Shown piece by piece: positions 27,529 through 35,009 of a DNA stretch of 64,000 nt (its first letter is position 1; each line of letters begins with the position of its first letter). Source of the stretch: Lachnospiraceae bacterium (GTDB taxonomy: Bacteria > Bacillota > Clostridia > Lachnospirales > Lachnospiraceae); NCBI GenBank assembly GCA_014804645.1, contig JAAUZI010000014.1:46085-110084 (forward strand), in the 5' to 3' direction. Made by a program: the position numbers and the translations under genes. A model generated the notes under the pieces. That model did not search any database. It was not told the origin of the DNA and saw nothing but the letters and a program-made list of their open reading frames with translations.

Positions 27529-28398
27529 ATGACACAGATTATTGACGGAAAAAAGATTAGCGAGGAAATTAAAAACGAGCTGAAGGAACAGGTGGCGACC
27601 TACAGAGAACAGGGAAAAGAGATATGTCTGGCTGTGATACAGGTGGGAGATGATCCTGCTTCCTGCGTCTATGTGCGCAACAAGAAAAAGGCATGCGAGT
27701 ATATAGGAATCAATTCCTTGTCCTATGAGCTGCCCGCTCAGACCACGGAGGAGGAACTGCTCTCTCTGGTGGAGCAGCTGAATGCCAGGGAGGATGTTAA
27801 CGGTATTTTGGTACAGCTCCCTCTGCCGGGGCAGATTGATGAAGAAAAAGTGCTGAACGCCATCAGTCCGCTGAAGGACGTGGATGGTTTTCACCCCATG
27901 AACGTGGGTGCTCTGTGTATCGGGAAGAAAGGTTTTGTATCCTGTACTCCCGCCGGAGTGATACAGCTGCTGAAACGCTCCGGTATCTCCATAAGCGGAA
28001 AGGAATGTGTGGTGGTGGGCCGCAGCAATATTGTGGGAAAGCCTATGGCGCTGCTGCTCCTTAGGGAGAACGGTACCGTGACGGTGGCCCACAGCCGGAC
28101 GGAGGATTTGAGGGCTGTAACCCGCCGGGCTGACATTCTGGTGGTGGCGGTGGGCAGGCCGCAAATGATTACGGCGGACTATGTAAAAGAGGGCGCGGTG
28201 GTCATTGACGTGGGCATACACAGGGATGAGAACAACAAGCTGTGCGGAGATGTGGACTATACCTCCGTGGCGCCCCATTGCAGCGCCATCACCCCGGTTC
28301 CCGGAGGCGTAGGCCCTATGACTATTGCCATGCTGATGAAAAACTGTGTGGAAAGCGTGTCGATTCAGGCAGCTTTATTTGATGAAAGGGCGGAGTAA
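27529..28398 (+). CDS. folD: Bifunctional methylene-THF dehydrogenase / methenyl-THF cyclohydrolase
   Basis: The 289-aa enzyme has the active-site Tyr48-x3-Lys52 pair (YVRNKKKA), VQLPLPGQID, the DVDGFHPMN segment and the GRSNIVGKPMA dinucleotide site. It links 10-formyl-THF to 5,10-methylene-THF using NADP (or NAD). It is co-transcribed with fhs. The stop lies 5 nt before the next gene, whose SD is inside the folD 3' end. Confidence 0.97.
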   Translation: MTQIIDGKKISEEIKNELKEQVATYREQGKEICLAVIQVGDDPASCVYVRNKKKACEYIGINSLSYELPAQTTEEELLSLVEQLNAREDVNGILVQLPLPGQIDEEKVLNAISPLKDVDGFHPMNVGALCIGKKGFVSCTPAGVIQLLKRSGISISGKECVVVGRSNIVGKPMALLLLRENGTVTVAHSRTEDLRAVTRRADILVVAVGRPQMITADYVKEGAVVIDVGIHRDENNKLCGDVDYTSVAPHCSAITPVPGGVGPMTIAMLMKNCVESVSIQAALFDERAE

Positions 28399-28403
28399 TT
28401 CTT

Positions 28404-29819
28404 ATGAACTGTCCGAAATGCGGAACGGAAATAGAAGAGGGTTCTCTCTATTGTACGGTCTGTGGAGAGGATATCCATATTGTTCCCGATTTTGAGTCCG
28501 AGGTGGAGCAGAGTATGCAGGACACCATGGAACAGATAGCGGAGGAGTTGCAGGATACCCGGAAGGCTGACGCGGAGGAAAAACCTCAAAAACCGAAAAA
28601 AAGTTATCTGGGATGGCTGGCAGGTATTTTTTTCCTGATTATCCTTGTTCTGGCAGGCGTGATCGTCGGCGCATGGTATCATATGGAGCATTCTGTGGAA
28701 TATCAGTTGTCCCGGGCGGTGCAGTGTGCCAGGGAACAGAAGTATGAGCAGGCGGTGGACTATTATCTCCGCGCGCTGGAGCTGGGCAGTATGGACCAGG
28801 AGGTGGGTTTTGCGCTGGCGGACTGCTACTATGCCATGGACAATGTGGGCGGCTACGAGAACCAGCTGCTGGAGTTGATCGACGGCGGATTGTTGAATCA
28901 GAACCAGCTGGAGAGAGCCTATGCGGGATTGATACAGTCCTATCGGGCCAGAAATGATTATCAGACGATTGACAGTCTGCTGAATAACTGTGATAATGAT
29001 GTTATCAGGAGCAGCTACCAGAACCTCCAGGCCAAGGCACCGGAATTTGGATTTGAGGAGGGGTACTATCAGGAGATCATTCCTCTGAAACTCAGCTCCA
29101 ACACGGCAGGCATCATCTACTACACCATGGATGGGTCCGAGCCAGACGAGAGCAGCACGGTTTACACTGCGCCGATCTTTCTGGACAACGGTGAGCACAC
29201 GATCAAGGCGGTGTTCGTGAATCAATATGGACTGGTCAGCGATGTGGTGACGAAGACATACCAGATCGAACTGCAGATTCCCATTGCGCCGGATGTGGAG
29301 ACCGCCAGCGGCGAGTACAGCCGCCCCACCATGATATGGATCAACTGTGAGGACGGCGATGCAATCTACTATACTACAGACGGCACGGTACCCACGGACA
29401 AGTCCACCAGATATACAGGAGCTATTCCAATGCCGTTGGGTGATTCTGTGTACTCCTTTGCGATTGTAGAGGAGGACGGAATTGTGGGGGAAGTGACCCA
29501 GTGCAGCTACAGCTTACAGCTGCACACGGATATCACGGTGGATATGGCTACTATAGCAGTGTACAATGAGATGCTGCGAATCGGGAGAATACTGACCCCC
29601 GAGGGATATGCGGGAGAGAATGGCGTATACCAGTATCGGTTCCAGTACCCTCTGACCATCGAGGAGGAGGATTACTATATTTTTGCGGAGCTGCATGTGG
29701 ACGAGAATGGGGGCAGCATCCGAACGGGCAGCTTTTATGCGGTTCAGGCATACAACTGTATCTGCTACAAACTGCTGATTGACGAGAGCAACATCTACAG
29801 CATAGCTGAGATACCATAA
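28404..29819 (+). CDS. Zinc-ribbon membrane protein with TPR and chitobiase-C-type repeats
   Basis: The 471-aa product opens with a zinc ribbon (CPKCGTEIEEGSLYCTVCGED), then a charged stretch and a single membrane helix at about 68-93. TPR-like helices follow at about 95-215, and two CHB_HEX_C_1 beta domains at about 225-375 (IIYYTMDGSEPDESSTVY and AIYYTTDGTVPTDKSTRY). A C-terminal beta-rich region ends the protein. The zinc ribbon is cytoplasmic and the rest extracellular by the positive-inside rule. Such architectures are common, uncharacterised proteins of Clostridia. A cell-envelope role is plausible but no enzyme motif is visible. It is coupled to folD. Confidence 0.8.
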   Translation: MNCPKCGTEIEEGSLYCTVCGEDIHIVPDFESEVEQSMQDTMEQIAEELQDTRKADAEEKPQKPKKSYLGWLAGIFFLIILVLAGVIVGAWYHMEHSVEYQLSRAVQCAREQKYEQAVDYYLRALELGSMDQEVGFALADCYYAMDNVGGYENQLLELIDGGLLNQNQLERAYAGLIQSYRARNDYQTIDSLLNNCDNDVIRSSYQNLQAKAPEFGFEEGYYQEIIPLKLSSNTAGIIYYTMDGSEPDESSTVYTAPIFLDNGEHTIKAVFVNQYGLVSDVVTKTYQIELQIPIAPDVETASGEYSRPTMIWINCEDGDAIYYTTDGTVPTDKSTRYTGAIPMPLGDSVYSFAIVEEDGIVGEVTQCSYSLQLHTDITVDMATIAVYNEMLRIGRILTPEGYAGENGVYQYRFQYPLTIEEEDYYIFAELHVDENGGSIRTGSFYAVQAYNCICYKLLIDESNIYSIAEIP

Positions 29820-29851
29820 ATATGCATCGGAAAGGTGCGAGCGCAAAAACA

Positions 29852-29887
29852 GCATATACCCGGAAAGTGCACAGGAAGGGTATATGC
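29852..29887. repeat. Inverted repeat in the nfnA leader
   Basis: GCATATACCC (29852-29861) and GGGTATATGC (29878-29887) are perfect 10-bp arms with a 16-nt spacer. No T-run follows, so it is not a standard terminator. It may be an RNA stem or an operator. Confidence 0.5.
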
Positions 29888-29893
29888 GGAACA

Positions 29894-29911
29894 GAGGTTC
29901 TAAAGAACCTC
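29894..29911. repeat. 8-bp hairpin before the nfnA ribosome site
   Basis: GAGGTTCT-AA-AGAACCTC is a perfect hairpin ending 4 nt before the AGGAGG of nfnA. It could modulate translation or act as a protein site together with the inverted repeat at 29852-29887. Confidence 0.5.
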
Positions 29912-29926
29912 AAATAGGAGGAGAAT

Positions 29927-30808
29927 ATGTACAAGATTTTGAAAGCAGAGGAACTAACCACCAACATCTATCTGATGGAGGTGGAGGCGGAGCGGGTGGC
30001 AAAGTACTGTCAGCCCGGTCAGTTTGTAATTGTTAGGATGGACGCAGAAGGGGAGAGAATTCCCCTGACGATCTGCGACTATGACAGGGAAAAGGGTACT
30101 GTGACCATCGTGTTCCAGATTGTGGGCGCGTCCACTCAGATGATGTCTGAACTCAAGACTGGGGACAGTTTCCATGATTTTGTGGGACCTCTTGGCTGTG
30201 CGTCCGAGTTTGTAAATGAGGACCCGGAGAGCCTGAAAAATAAAAAAATTCTGTTTGTAGCTGGAGGCGTCGGTGCAGCGCCGGTGTATCCTCAGGTGAA
30301 GTGGCTCCATGAGCATGGCGTGGCTGTGGATGTGATCGTGGGCAGCAAGACCAAAGATCTCCTGATTCTGGAGAAGGAGATGGAGGCTGTGGCGGGCAAT
30401 CTGTATGTGACCACTGACGATGGTTCCTACGGCAGGAGCGGCATGGTGACACAGACGATCAAGGATCTGGTTGCGGAGGGAAAGCAGTATGACCAGTGCG
30501 TGGCCATAGGTCCCATGATCATGATGAAATTCGTCTGTATGTTAACTAAAGAACTGAATATTCCGACAATTGTCAGCCTGAATCCCATCATGGTGGACGG
30601 CACAGGCATGTGTGGAGCCTGTCGCGTGACTGTGGGCGGCAAGGTGAAATTTGCCTGTGTGGACGGACCGGAGTTTGACGGCCATCAGGTGAATTTTGAC
30701 GAGGCTATGAGCCGTCAGCAGATTTACAAGACGGAGGAAGGCCGGGCCTTTTTGAAAGCCAAGGAGGGTGCGACCCACCACGGCGGATGCGGAAACTGCA
30801 ACGGGTGA
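29927..30808 (+). CDS. nfnA: NfnA: NADH-dependent ferredoxin:NADP oxidoreductase, FAD/[2Fe-2S] subunit
   Basis: The 293-aa product has an FAD-binding beta-barrel (RIPLTICDYD), an NAD domain (VAGGVGAAPVYPQ at about 111-123) and a C-terminal iron-sulfur site with Cys229, Cys232 and Cys244 preceded by Asp224. NfnA binds its cluster through three Cys and one Asp, which fits. With NfnB it carries out flavin-based electron bifurcation: two NADPH reduce NAD+ and ferredoxin, and the reverse. Similar proteins act as PyrK or sulfide dehydrogenase subunits, but the adjacent nfnB settles the assignment. AGGAGG precedes the ATG. Confidence 0.92.
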   Translation: MYKILKAEELTTNIYLMEVEAERVAKYCQPGQFVIVRMDAEGERIPLTICDYDREKGTVTIVFQIVGASTQMMSELKTGDSFHDFVGPLGCASEFVNEDPESLKNKKILFVAGGVGAAPVYPQVKWLHEHGVAVDVIVGSKTKDLLILEKEMEAVAGNLYVTTDDGSYGRSGMVTQTIKDLVAEGKQYDQCVAIGPMIMMKFVCMLTKELNIPTIVSLNPIMVDGTGMCGACRVTVGGKVKFACVDGPEFDGHQVNFDEAMSRQQIYKTEEGRAFLKAKEGATHHGGCGNCNG

Positions 30809-30833
30809 GGATAGAGTAGGAGGGAGAACAGAT

Positions 30834-32222
30834 ATGGACGTATTGAAGAAAGTACCTGTCAGAGAACAGGACGCACAGGAGCGTGCAAGGAATTTTGAAG
30901 AGGTATGTCTGGGATACAACAAGGAGGAGGCCATGGAGGAGGCCAGCCGCTGCATCAACTGCAAGAATGCGCAGTGCATCAAGGGCTGTCCCGTGGCAAT
31001 CAATATCCCGGGCTTTGTAGAGCAGGTGAAAAACGGTGATATCGAGGGAGCTTACCAGACTATCAGCCAGTCCAGCGCCCTGCCCGCTGTGTGCGGGCGT
31101 GTGTGTCCCCAGGAGAGCCAGTGCGAGGGCAAGTGTATCCGGGGCATCAAGGGCGAGCCGATATCTATTGGTAAGCTGGAGCGTTTTGTGGCGGACTACG
31201 CCCGGGAGCAGGGGATCAAGCCTGAGGGCGCCAAGGAGAAGAAGGACAAGAAGGTGGCCGTGATCGGTTCCGGCCCCGCAGGTCTCACCTGCGCCGGAGA
31301 TCTGGCAAAAATGGGCTATGAGGTCACGATTTTTGAGGCTCTGCATGAGCCCGGCGGCGTGCTGGTGTACGGGATTCCTGAGTTCCGTCTGCCCAAGGAG
31401 GCAGTAGTGGCCAAGGAGATTGAAAATGTGAAATCTCTGGGCGTGAAGATCGAGACCAATGTGGTGGTGGGTAAATCCGTAACCATCGACCAGCTGCTGT
31501 CCGAGGAGGGATTTTCCGCTGTGTTTATCGGTTCCGGCGCAGGTTTGCCCAAATTCATGGGTATTCCCGGCGAGAACAGCAACGGCGTATTTTCCGCCAA
31601 CGAATATCTGACCAGAAGCAATTTGATGAAAGCTTTTGACGAAAATAGCAACACCCCTATCATGCGGGGCAAAAAAGTGGCCGTGGTGGGCGGCGGCAAC
31701 GTGGCGATGGATGCGGCCCGCACCGCTCTGCGTCTGGGCGCTGAGGTGCATATCGTGTACCGCCGCAGCGAGGAGGAACTGCCCGCCCGTGTGGAGGAGG
31801 TACACCATGCCAAGGAGGAGGGCATTATCTTTGATCTGCTGACCAATCCCACCGAGATTCTGGCGGACGAGAAGGGCTGGGTGACCGGCATGAAATGTAT
31901 CCGCATGGAGCTGGGTGAGCCGGATGAATCCGGAAGGAGAAGGCCGGTGGAGGTGCCGAATTCTGAGTTCGTGCTGGATGTGGACACAGTTATCATGTCC
32001 CTGGGAACCTCCCCGAATCCGCTGATTTCCTCTACCACAGAGGGGCTGGAAATCAACAAGTGGAAATGTATTGTGGCCGAGGAGGAGAACGGCAAGACTA
32101 CCAAGGAGGGTGTATACGCCGGCGGCGACGCCGTGACCGGAGCGGCAACCGTGATTTTGGCAATGGGTGCGGGAAAAGCAGCTGCCAAGGGGATCGACGA
32201 ATATCTGTCCAGCGTGGGATGA
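30834..32222 (+). CDS. nfnB: NfnB: bifurcating ferredoxin:NADP oxidoreductase, GltD-like subunit
   Basis: The 462-aa product has an N-terminal [4Fe-4S] domain with Cys clusters CINCKNAQCIKGCP and VCGRVCPQESQCEGKC. An FAD site VIGSGPAGLTCAGDLAKMG and an NADPH site VVGGGNVAMDAARTALRLG follow. Proteins of this type are often annotated as glutamate synthase small subunit, but no large subunit is nearby and nfnA is directly upstream (25 nt), so NfnB is favoured. ATG 30834 is chosen because AGGAGGG lies upstream and the family begins here. It supplies NADPH and reduced ferredoxin balance in the cytoplasm. Confidence 0.92.
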   Translation: MDVLKKVPVREQDAQERARNFEEVCLGYNKEEAMEEASRCINCKNAQCIKGCPVAINIPGFVEQVKNGDIEGAYQTISQSSALPAVCGRVCPQESQCEGKCIRGIKGEPISIGKLERFVADYAREQGIKPEGAKEKKDKKVAVIGSGPAGLTCAGDLAKMGYEVTIFEALHEPGGVLVYGIPEFRLPKEAVVAKEIENVKSLGVKIETNVVVGKSVTIDQLLSEEGFSAVFIGSGAGLPKFMGIPGENSNGVFSANEYLTRSNLMKAFDENSNTPIMRGKKVAVVGGGNVAMDAARTALRLGAEVHIVYRRSEEELPARVEEVHHAKEEGIIFDLLTNPTEILADEKGWVTGMKCIRMELGEPDESGRRRPVEVPNSEFVLDVDTVIMSLGTSPNPLISSTTEGLEINKWKCIVAEEENGKTTKEGVYAGGDAVTGAATVILAMGAGKAAAKGIDEYLSSVG

Positions 32223-32269
32223 TAAAGAACTATTGGGGCAAGGCAGAGAACAAATGATTGGGGGATTGT

Positions 32270-32294
32270 CTATCGCAGGTATTTTCTGCGATAG
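32270..32294. repeat. 9-bp perfect hairpin upstream of zinc-ribbon gene
   Basis: CTATCGCAG (32270-32278) and CTGCGATAG (32286-32294) with a GTATTTT loop end 6 nt before the AGAGGT ribosome site. A weak terminator of nfnAB or a leader structure are both possible; there is no T-run after the stem. Confidence 0.45.
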
Positions 32295-32311
32295 GCGGAA
32301 AAGAGGTAAGT

Positions 32312-33214
32312 ATGTTGATATGTCCAAAGTGCAGGAATGAGTACAGAGACGGGATTACCATATGCGCGGATTGCGGCTGCAGCCTGGTGTCGGAGAAGGA
32401 GATAATAAATAAGGTTCCGCTGATCTTCGGGGGTGAGGAGGAACTGACCCGGCTGAAGGAGTATCTTGAGTACAACGGCCTGCAGGATATGGAGATTGTC
32501 TTTGACGAGAAAGAGGCGGTACACGAACTTCTGCTCAACGAAAAAGACAGGCAGAAGGCTATCAAGCTGGGTTCTGTGTATATGCAGCAGGAGCAGGTGC
32601 GGCAGGCTGAGGAGGCTGTACGAATCCAGGAGGAGCAGGCCCGTAAGGAGGCGGAAAACCCTCAGCCCCAGTGGTTTGGCATGGGAACCGAGGAGCCGAA
32701 GGAACAGCCGGTCCGTAACGCGCAGCCTGTGCGCAGGTCCTCACGGGGCTATCAAAACAAATCAGAGCAGGCGGCGGAGAACAAATCCTCTGCATGGACA
32801 TTGTTGATCGTGGGCAGCGTGGGGCTGGTAGGGTTGGTGCTGCTGCTGACGGGAGTGCTGCCGTTACAGTTGCAGGGCAGTAACCGCTTTATAATCGGCG
32901 GCATTATGGGAGCCATGTTCGTGATTTTTATAGTAATGGGCTTTGTCTCCCTCAAGAACTCCAAACAGTATGCCAGGGAGGCGGACTCCGAGAACTCTCT
33001 CAAGAGTACCATGGAGAAATGGTGTAAAGAGAATCTGGATGGCGCCAAAATAGACGCAAGTTTGCAGGTGTCCACCATGTCCGAGACAGAGTGGTATTTC
33101 CACCGGACGGCTCTGCTCAAGGCGGTGCTGAACCGCCAGTTTGTGAATCTGGATCAGGAATTCCTGGATCACTTTGTGGATGATATGTACGATACCATTT
33201 TCCCTGAGGGTTAG
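32312..33214 (+). CDS. Zinc-ribbon membrane protein of unknown function
   Basis: The 300-aa product starts with a zinc ribbon (CPKCRNEYRDGITICADCGCSL). A small alpha/beta region at about 30-95 resembles DUF2007-type signal-transducing domains. A charged linker and two membrane helices (about 160-182 and 190-212) follow, then a cytoplasmic helical C-terminal domain. ATG 32312 is used because AGAGGT lies upstream; a longer in-frame start at 32258 would read through the hairpin. It resembles the other zinc-ribbon membrane protein at 28.4 kb only in its first domain. No function can be assigned. Confidence 0.75.
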   Translation: MLICPKCRNEYRDGITICADCGCSLVSEKEIINKVPLIFGGEEELTRLKEYLEYNGLQDMEIVFDEKEAVHELLLNEKDRQKAIKLGSVYMQQEQVRQAEEAVRIQEEQARKEAENPQPQWFGMGTEEPKEQPVRNAQPVRRSSRGYQNKSEQAAENKSSAWTLLIVGSVGLVGLVLLLTGVLPLQLQGSNRFIIGGIMGAMFVIFIVMGFVSLKNSKQYAREADSENSLKSTMEKWCKENLDGAKIDASLQVSTMSETEWYFHRTALLKAVLNRQFVNLDQEFLDHFVDDMYDTIFPEG

Positions 33215-33246
33215 GGGAGAACGGACATATTTGAACAATTTGATTT

Positions 33247-33282
33247 GCCCGAAGCCCGGAGAGTGTTTTCCGGGTTTCGGGC
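33247..33282 (+). terminator. Intrinsic terminator before rlmH
   Basis: GCCCGAAGCCCGGA (33247-33260) and TCCGGGTTTCGGGC (33269-33282) form a 14-bp stem with one G-U pair, followed by AGATTTAT. The T-run is weak but the stem is very stable. Confidence 0.65.
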
Positions 33283-33341
33283 AGATTTATATGGGAAAGT
33301 TTCGAGCGTGGTCTGCAATTTCCGCAGAGAGGTGAAAGACT

Positions 33342-33821
33342 GTGAGGATTACAATATTGTGTGTGGGAAAAATCAAGGAGAGCTTTTACCGGGAGGCCAT
33401 TGCTGAATATGCCAAGCGGCTGAGCAGATACTGCAGGCTGGAGATTGTGGAGGTGGCGGACGAGAAGACTCCGGACGGAGCCTCGGCGGCATTGGAGGAG
33501 CAGATCAGGGAGAAAGAGGCCGACCGCCTGCTGGCCCGCCTGGAGGAGGGGGCGTATGTCTGCACTCTGGAGATTCAGGGCAGGCGCTATACCTCTGAAG
33601 GCTTTGCGGAGCTCATTAATCGAGCGGGGTTGGGCGGACAGAGCCACATCGTCTTTGTGATCGGCGGCTCTCTGGGACTCCATGAAAAGGTGCGAAAGCG
33701 CTCCGACCAGGCAATCAGCTTTTCGGATATGACCTTTCCGCACCAGCTGATGCGGGTGATTCTGTGCGAACAGATCTACCGGGCATATCGGATCATCAGA
33801 GAGGAACCATATCACAAGTAA
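33342..33821 (+). CDS. rlmH: 23S rRNA (pseudouridine1915-N3)-methyltransferase RlmH
   Basis: The 159-aa SPOUT methyltransferase has the knot region FVIGGSLGLHEKV and the C-terminal SFSDMTFPHQLMRVILCEQIYRA segment, ending REEPYHK. It methylates position 1915 of 23S rRNA using SAM. The start is GTG with GAGAGGTG upstream. The gene is the staphylococcal orfX homologue, whose last codons form the attB of SCC elements. Here the same last codons and the bases after the stop are repeated at 34935 and 36350, marking this 3' end as an insertion point. The coding frame is intact. Confidence 0.97.
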   Translation: MRITILCVGKIKESFYREAIAEYAKRLSRYCRLEIVEVADEKTPDGASAALEEQIREKEADRLLARLEEGAYVCTLEIQGRRYTSEGFAELINRAGLGGQSHIVFVIGGSLGLHEKVRKRSDQAISFSDMTFPHQLMRVILCEQIYRAYRIIREEPYHK

Positions 33822-33832
33822 GTGCGAAAGGG
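33807..33832 (+). repeat. att-like repeat 1 (rlmH 3' end)
   Basis: This 26-bp unit begins CCATATCACAAGTAAG and covers the PYHK codons, stop and first bases after rlmH. It is identical at 25 of 26 positions to repeat 2 at 34935-34960. It corresponds in position to SCC attB in staphylococcal orfX. Confidence 0.75.
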
Positions 33833-33977
33833 AACGTAAGCTCAAGAAAGGCAAAAAAATAAGAGTTATAATTTAACCCCTATTTATGATGGGGCGGGGA
33901 GATTTTGGATAAAGTGAAATCTGCCGGGCAATTAAAGGAAAGCAGGTAAAAATATTAGGGCTGTGGCTTTGTGAATA

Positions 33978-34006
33978 TTGTATTTTGCAGGTATCCTGTG
34001 TATAAT
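33978..34006 (+). promoter_or_regulatory. Promoter of rpn-type nuclease gene
   Basis: TTGTAT (33978-33983), a 17-bp spacer ending CTGTG, and TATAAT (34001-34006) lie 30 nt before the ATG. The same architecture recurs at 37578-37606. Confidence 0.75.
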
Positions 34007-34035
34007 GGTAGTAGAAAGCAGGAACAGGAGGAAAT

Positions 34036-34842
34036 ATGGCAATAAAAGAGAGTGTGAAGACAAACTGGGAAGAATTAAGCATATCCAATGATTTCATGTT
34101 TGGGAAGATCATGCAGGACCCGGAACTGTGTAAGGAACTATTACAGAGGATTCTGCCGGATTTGAAGATTGATCATATCGAATACCCGGAACTGCAGAAA
34201 AGTATCAAGCCAGATGTGGATGCCAGGAGTGTCAGGCTAGATGTATATGTGCAGGATAATAAGAATATTGTCTATGACATAGAAATGCAGGTAAGTGACA
34301 CAAAGGAACTGCCAAAGAGAAGCCGTTATTACCAGAGCATGATTGACCTGCAGCTTATTGATAAGGGGCAGCATTATAAAAAACTGAACAGGAGTTATAT
34401 CATATTTATCTGCCCTTTTGATGCATATGGCAAAGGAAGACATATCTATACCTTTGAAAATATCTGTAAAGAAGACAATAGTATTTCAATGGGTGACGAA
34501 ACGGTAAAGATATTTCTGAATGCTGACGGAACAATGGATGATGTCAGCGATGAGCTAAAGGCATTTCTGGACTATGTGGCAGGGAAGAGGCCGAAGGATT
34601 CCTATGTGGAGAAGCTGGAAGAAGCTGTAAGGGAAGCCAGGAAGAACAGAGAATGGAGGCATGAGTATATGACATTGTTGATGAGAGATCAGGAGAATGT
34701 GGAAAAAGGCAGGGAACAGGGAATTTGGGGAATGATATCAGCCCTGAGGGACTTGGATATACCAGATAGTACGATATTGCAAAAGCTACAGGAAAAGTTT
34801 TTGCTGACAAAGGAGGAATCACAGAAATATTTAAGCCGGTGA
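34036..34842 (+). CDS. Rpn-family PD-(D/E)XK nuclease
   Basis: The 268-aa product is an Rpn/PDDEXK_2-type nuclease, often named transposase. The N-terminal nuclease domain (about 1-200) carries Asp69 (SVRLDVY) and Glu83-x-Gln85 (YDIEMQV), the catalytic motif of the fold. The C-terminal about 60 residues are helical. Rpn proteins are DNases that promote recombination; recent work on E. coli homologues describes phage defence and a short C-terminal product made from an internal start that inhibits the nuclease. An internal ATG with GGAGG is present here (see 34669-34842). It lies between rlmH-derived repeats with its own promoter. AGGAGG precedes the ATG. Confidence 0.9.
   Translation: MAIKESVKTNWEELSISNDFMFGKIMQDPELCKELLQRILPDLKIDHIEYPELQKSIKPDVDARSVRLDVYVQDNKNIVYDIEMQVSDTKELPKRSRYYQSMIDLQLIDKGQHYKKLNRSYIIFICPFDAYGKGRHIYTFENICKEDNSISMGDETVKIFLNADGTMDDVSDELKAFLDYVAGKRPKDSYVEKLEEAVREARKNREWRHEYMTLLMRDQENVEKGREQGIWGMISALRDLDIPDSTILQKLQEKFLLTKEESQKYLSR
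34669..34842 (+). other. Candidate internal translation start giving a 57-aa C-terminal product (RpnS-like)
   Basis: In-frame ATG (codon 212 of the nuclease gene) has GGAGG at 34655-34659, spacing 9 nt. The 57-aa product would start MTLLMRDQENVEKG and hold only the helical C-terminal region. E. coli rpn genes are reported to make such in-gene antitoxins. The GGAGG also encodes Trp-Arg, so chance cannot be excluded. Confidence 0.4.
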
Positions 34843-34852
34843 TTGGTGTAAC

Positions 34853-34880
34853 AGGCAGAGCATATAAAGTGTTCTGCCTT
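34853..34880 (+). terminator. Terminator of the nuclease gene; copy 1 of a repeated hairpin
   Basis: AGGCAGA (34853-34859) pairs with TCTGCCT (34873-34879). The element and its flanks (from ACAGGCAGAGC at 34851) recur at 38727 with the same arms and a different loop. Confidence 0.6.
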
Positions 34881-34907
34881 ATGTGTATCTAATAATATTT
34901 GGGTATT

Positions 34908-34957
34908 TTTCGCACTTAAGGTTCTAATGGAGAGCCATACCACAAGTAAGTGCGAAA
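34908..34957. repeat. 11-bp inverted repeat flanking att-like repeat 2
   Basis: TTTCGCACTTA (34908-34918) and TAAGTGCGAAA (34947-34957) are perfect inverted copies. The right arm lies within att-like repeat 2. Inverted repeats next to the direct repeat are also typical of SCC element ends. Confidence 0.6.
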
Positions 34958-34960
34958 GGG
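34935..34960 (+). repeat. att-like repeat 2
   Basis: This 26-bp copy matches the rlmH 3' end at 25 of 26 bases. Read in frame with the preceding bases it encodes GEPYHK-stop, mimicking the end of RlmH although no rlmH body precedes it. It is interpreted as the right attachment site of the unit carrying the nuclease. Confidence 0.7.
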
Positions 34961-35009
34961 CGGGCATTGACAGGAAACAGAACAGGAATATAAAGGAGTG
35001 CAAATACTT

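Noticed and set aside
30834..32222. Glutamate synthase small subunit (gltD) for the nfnB frame
   Set aside because: No glutamate synthase large subunit is nearby, and nfnA with its Asp/Cys3 cluster site is directly upstream.
30705..32327. Long open frame on the minus strand opposite nfnB (540 codons)
   Set aside because: It is a mirror of GC-rich third positions of nfnB. The minus frame has no family motifs and no ribosome site, whereas the plus strand encodes a complete NfnB.
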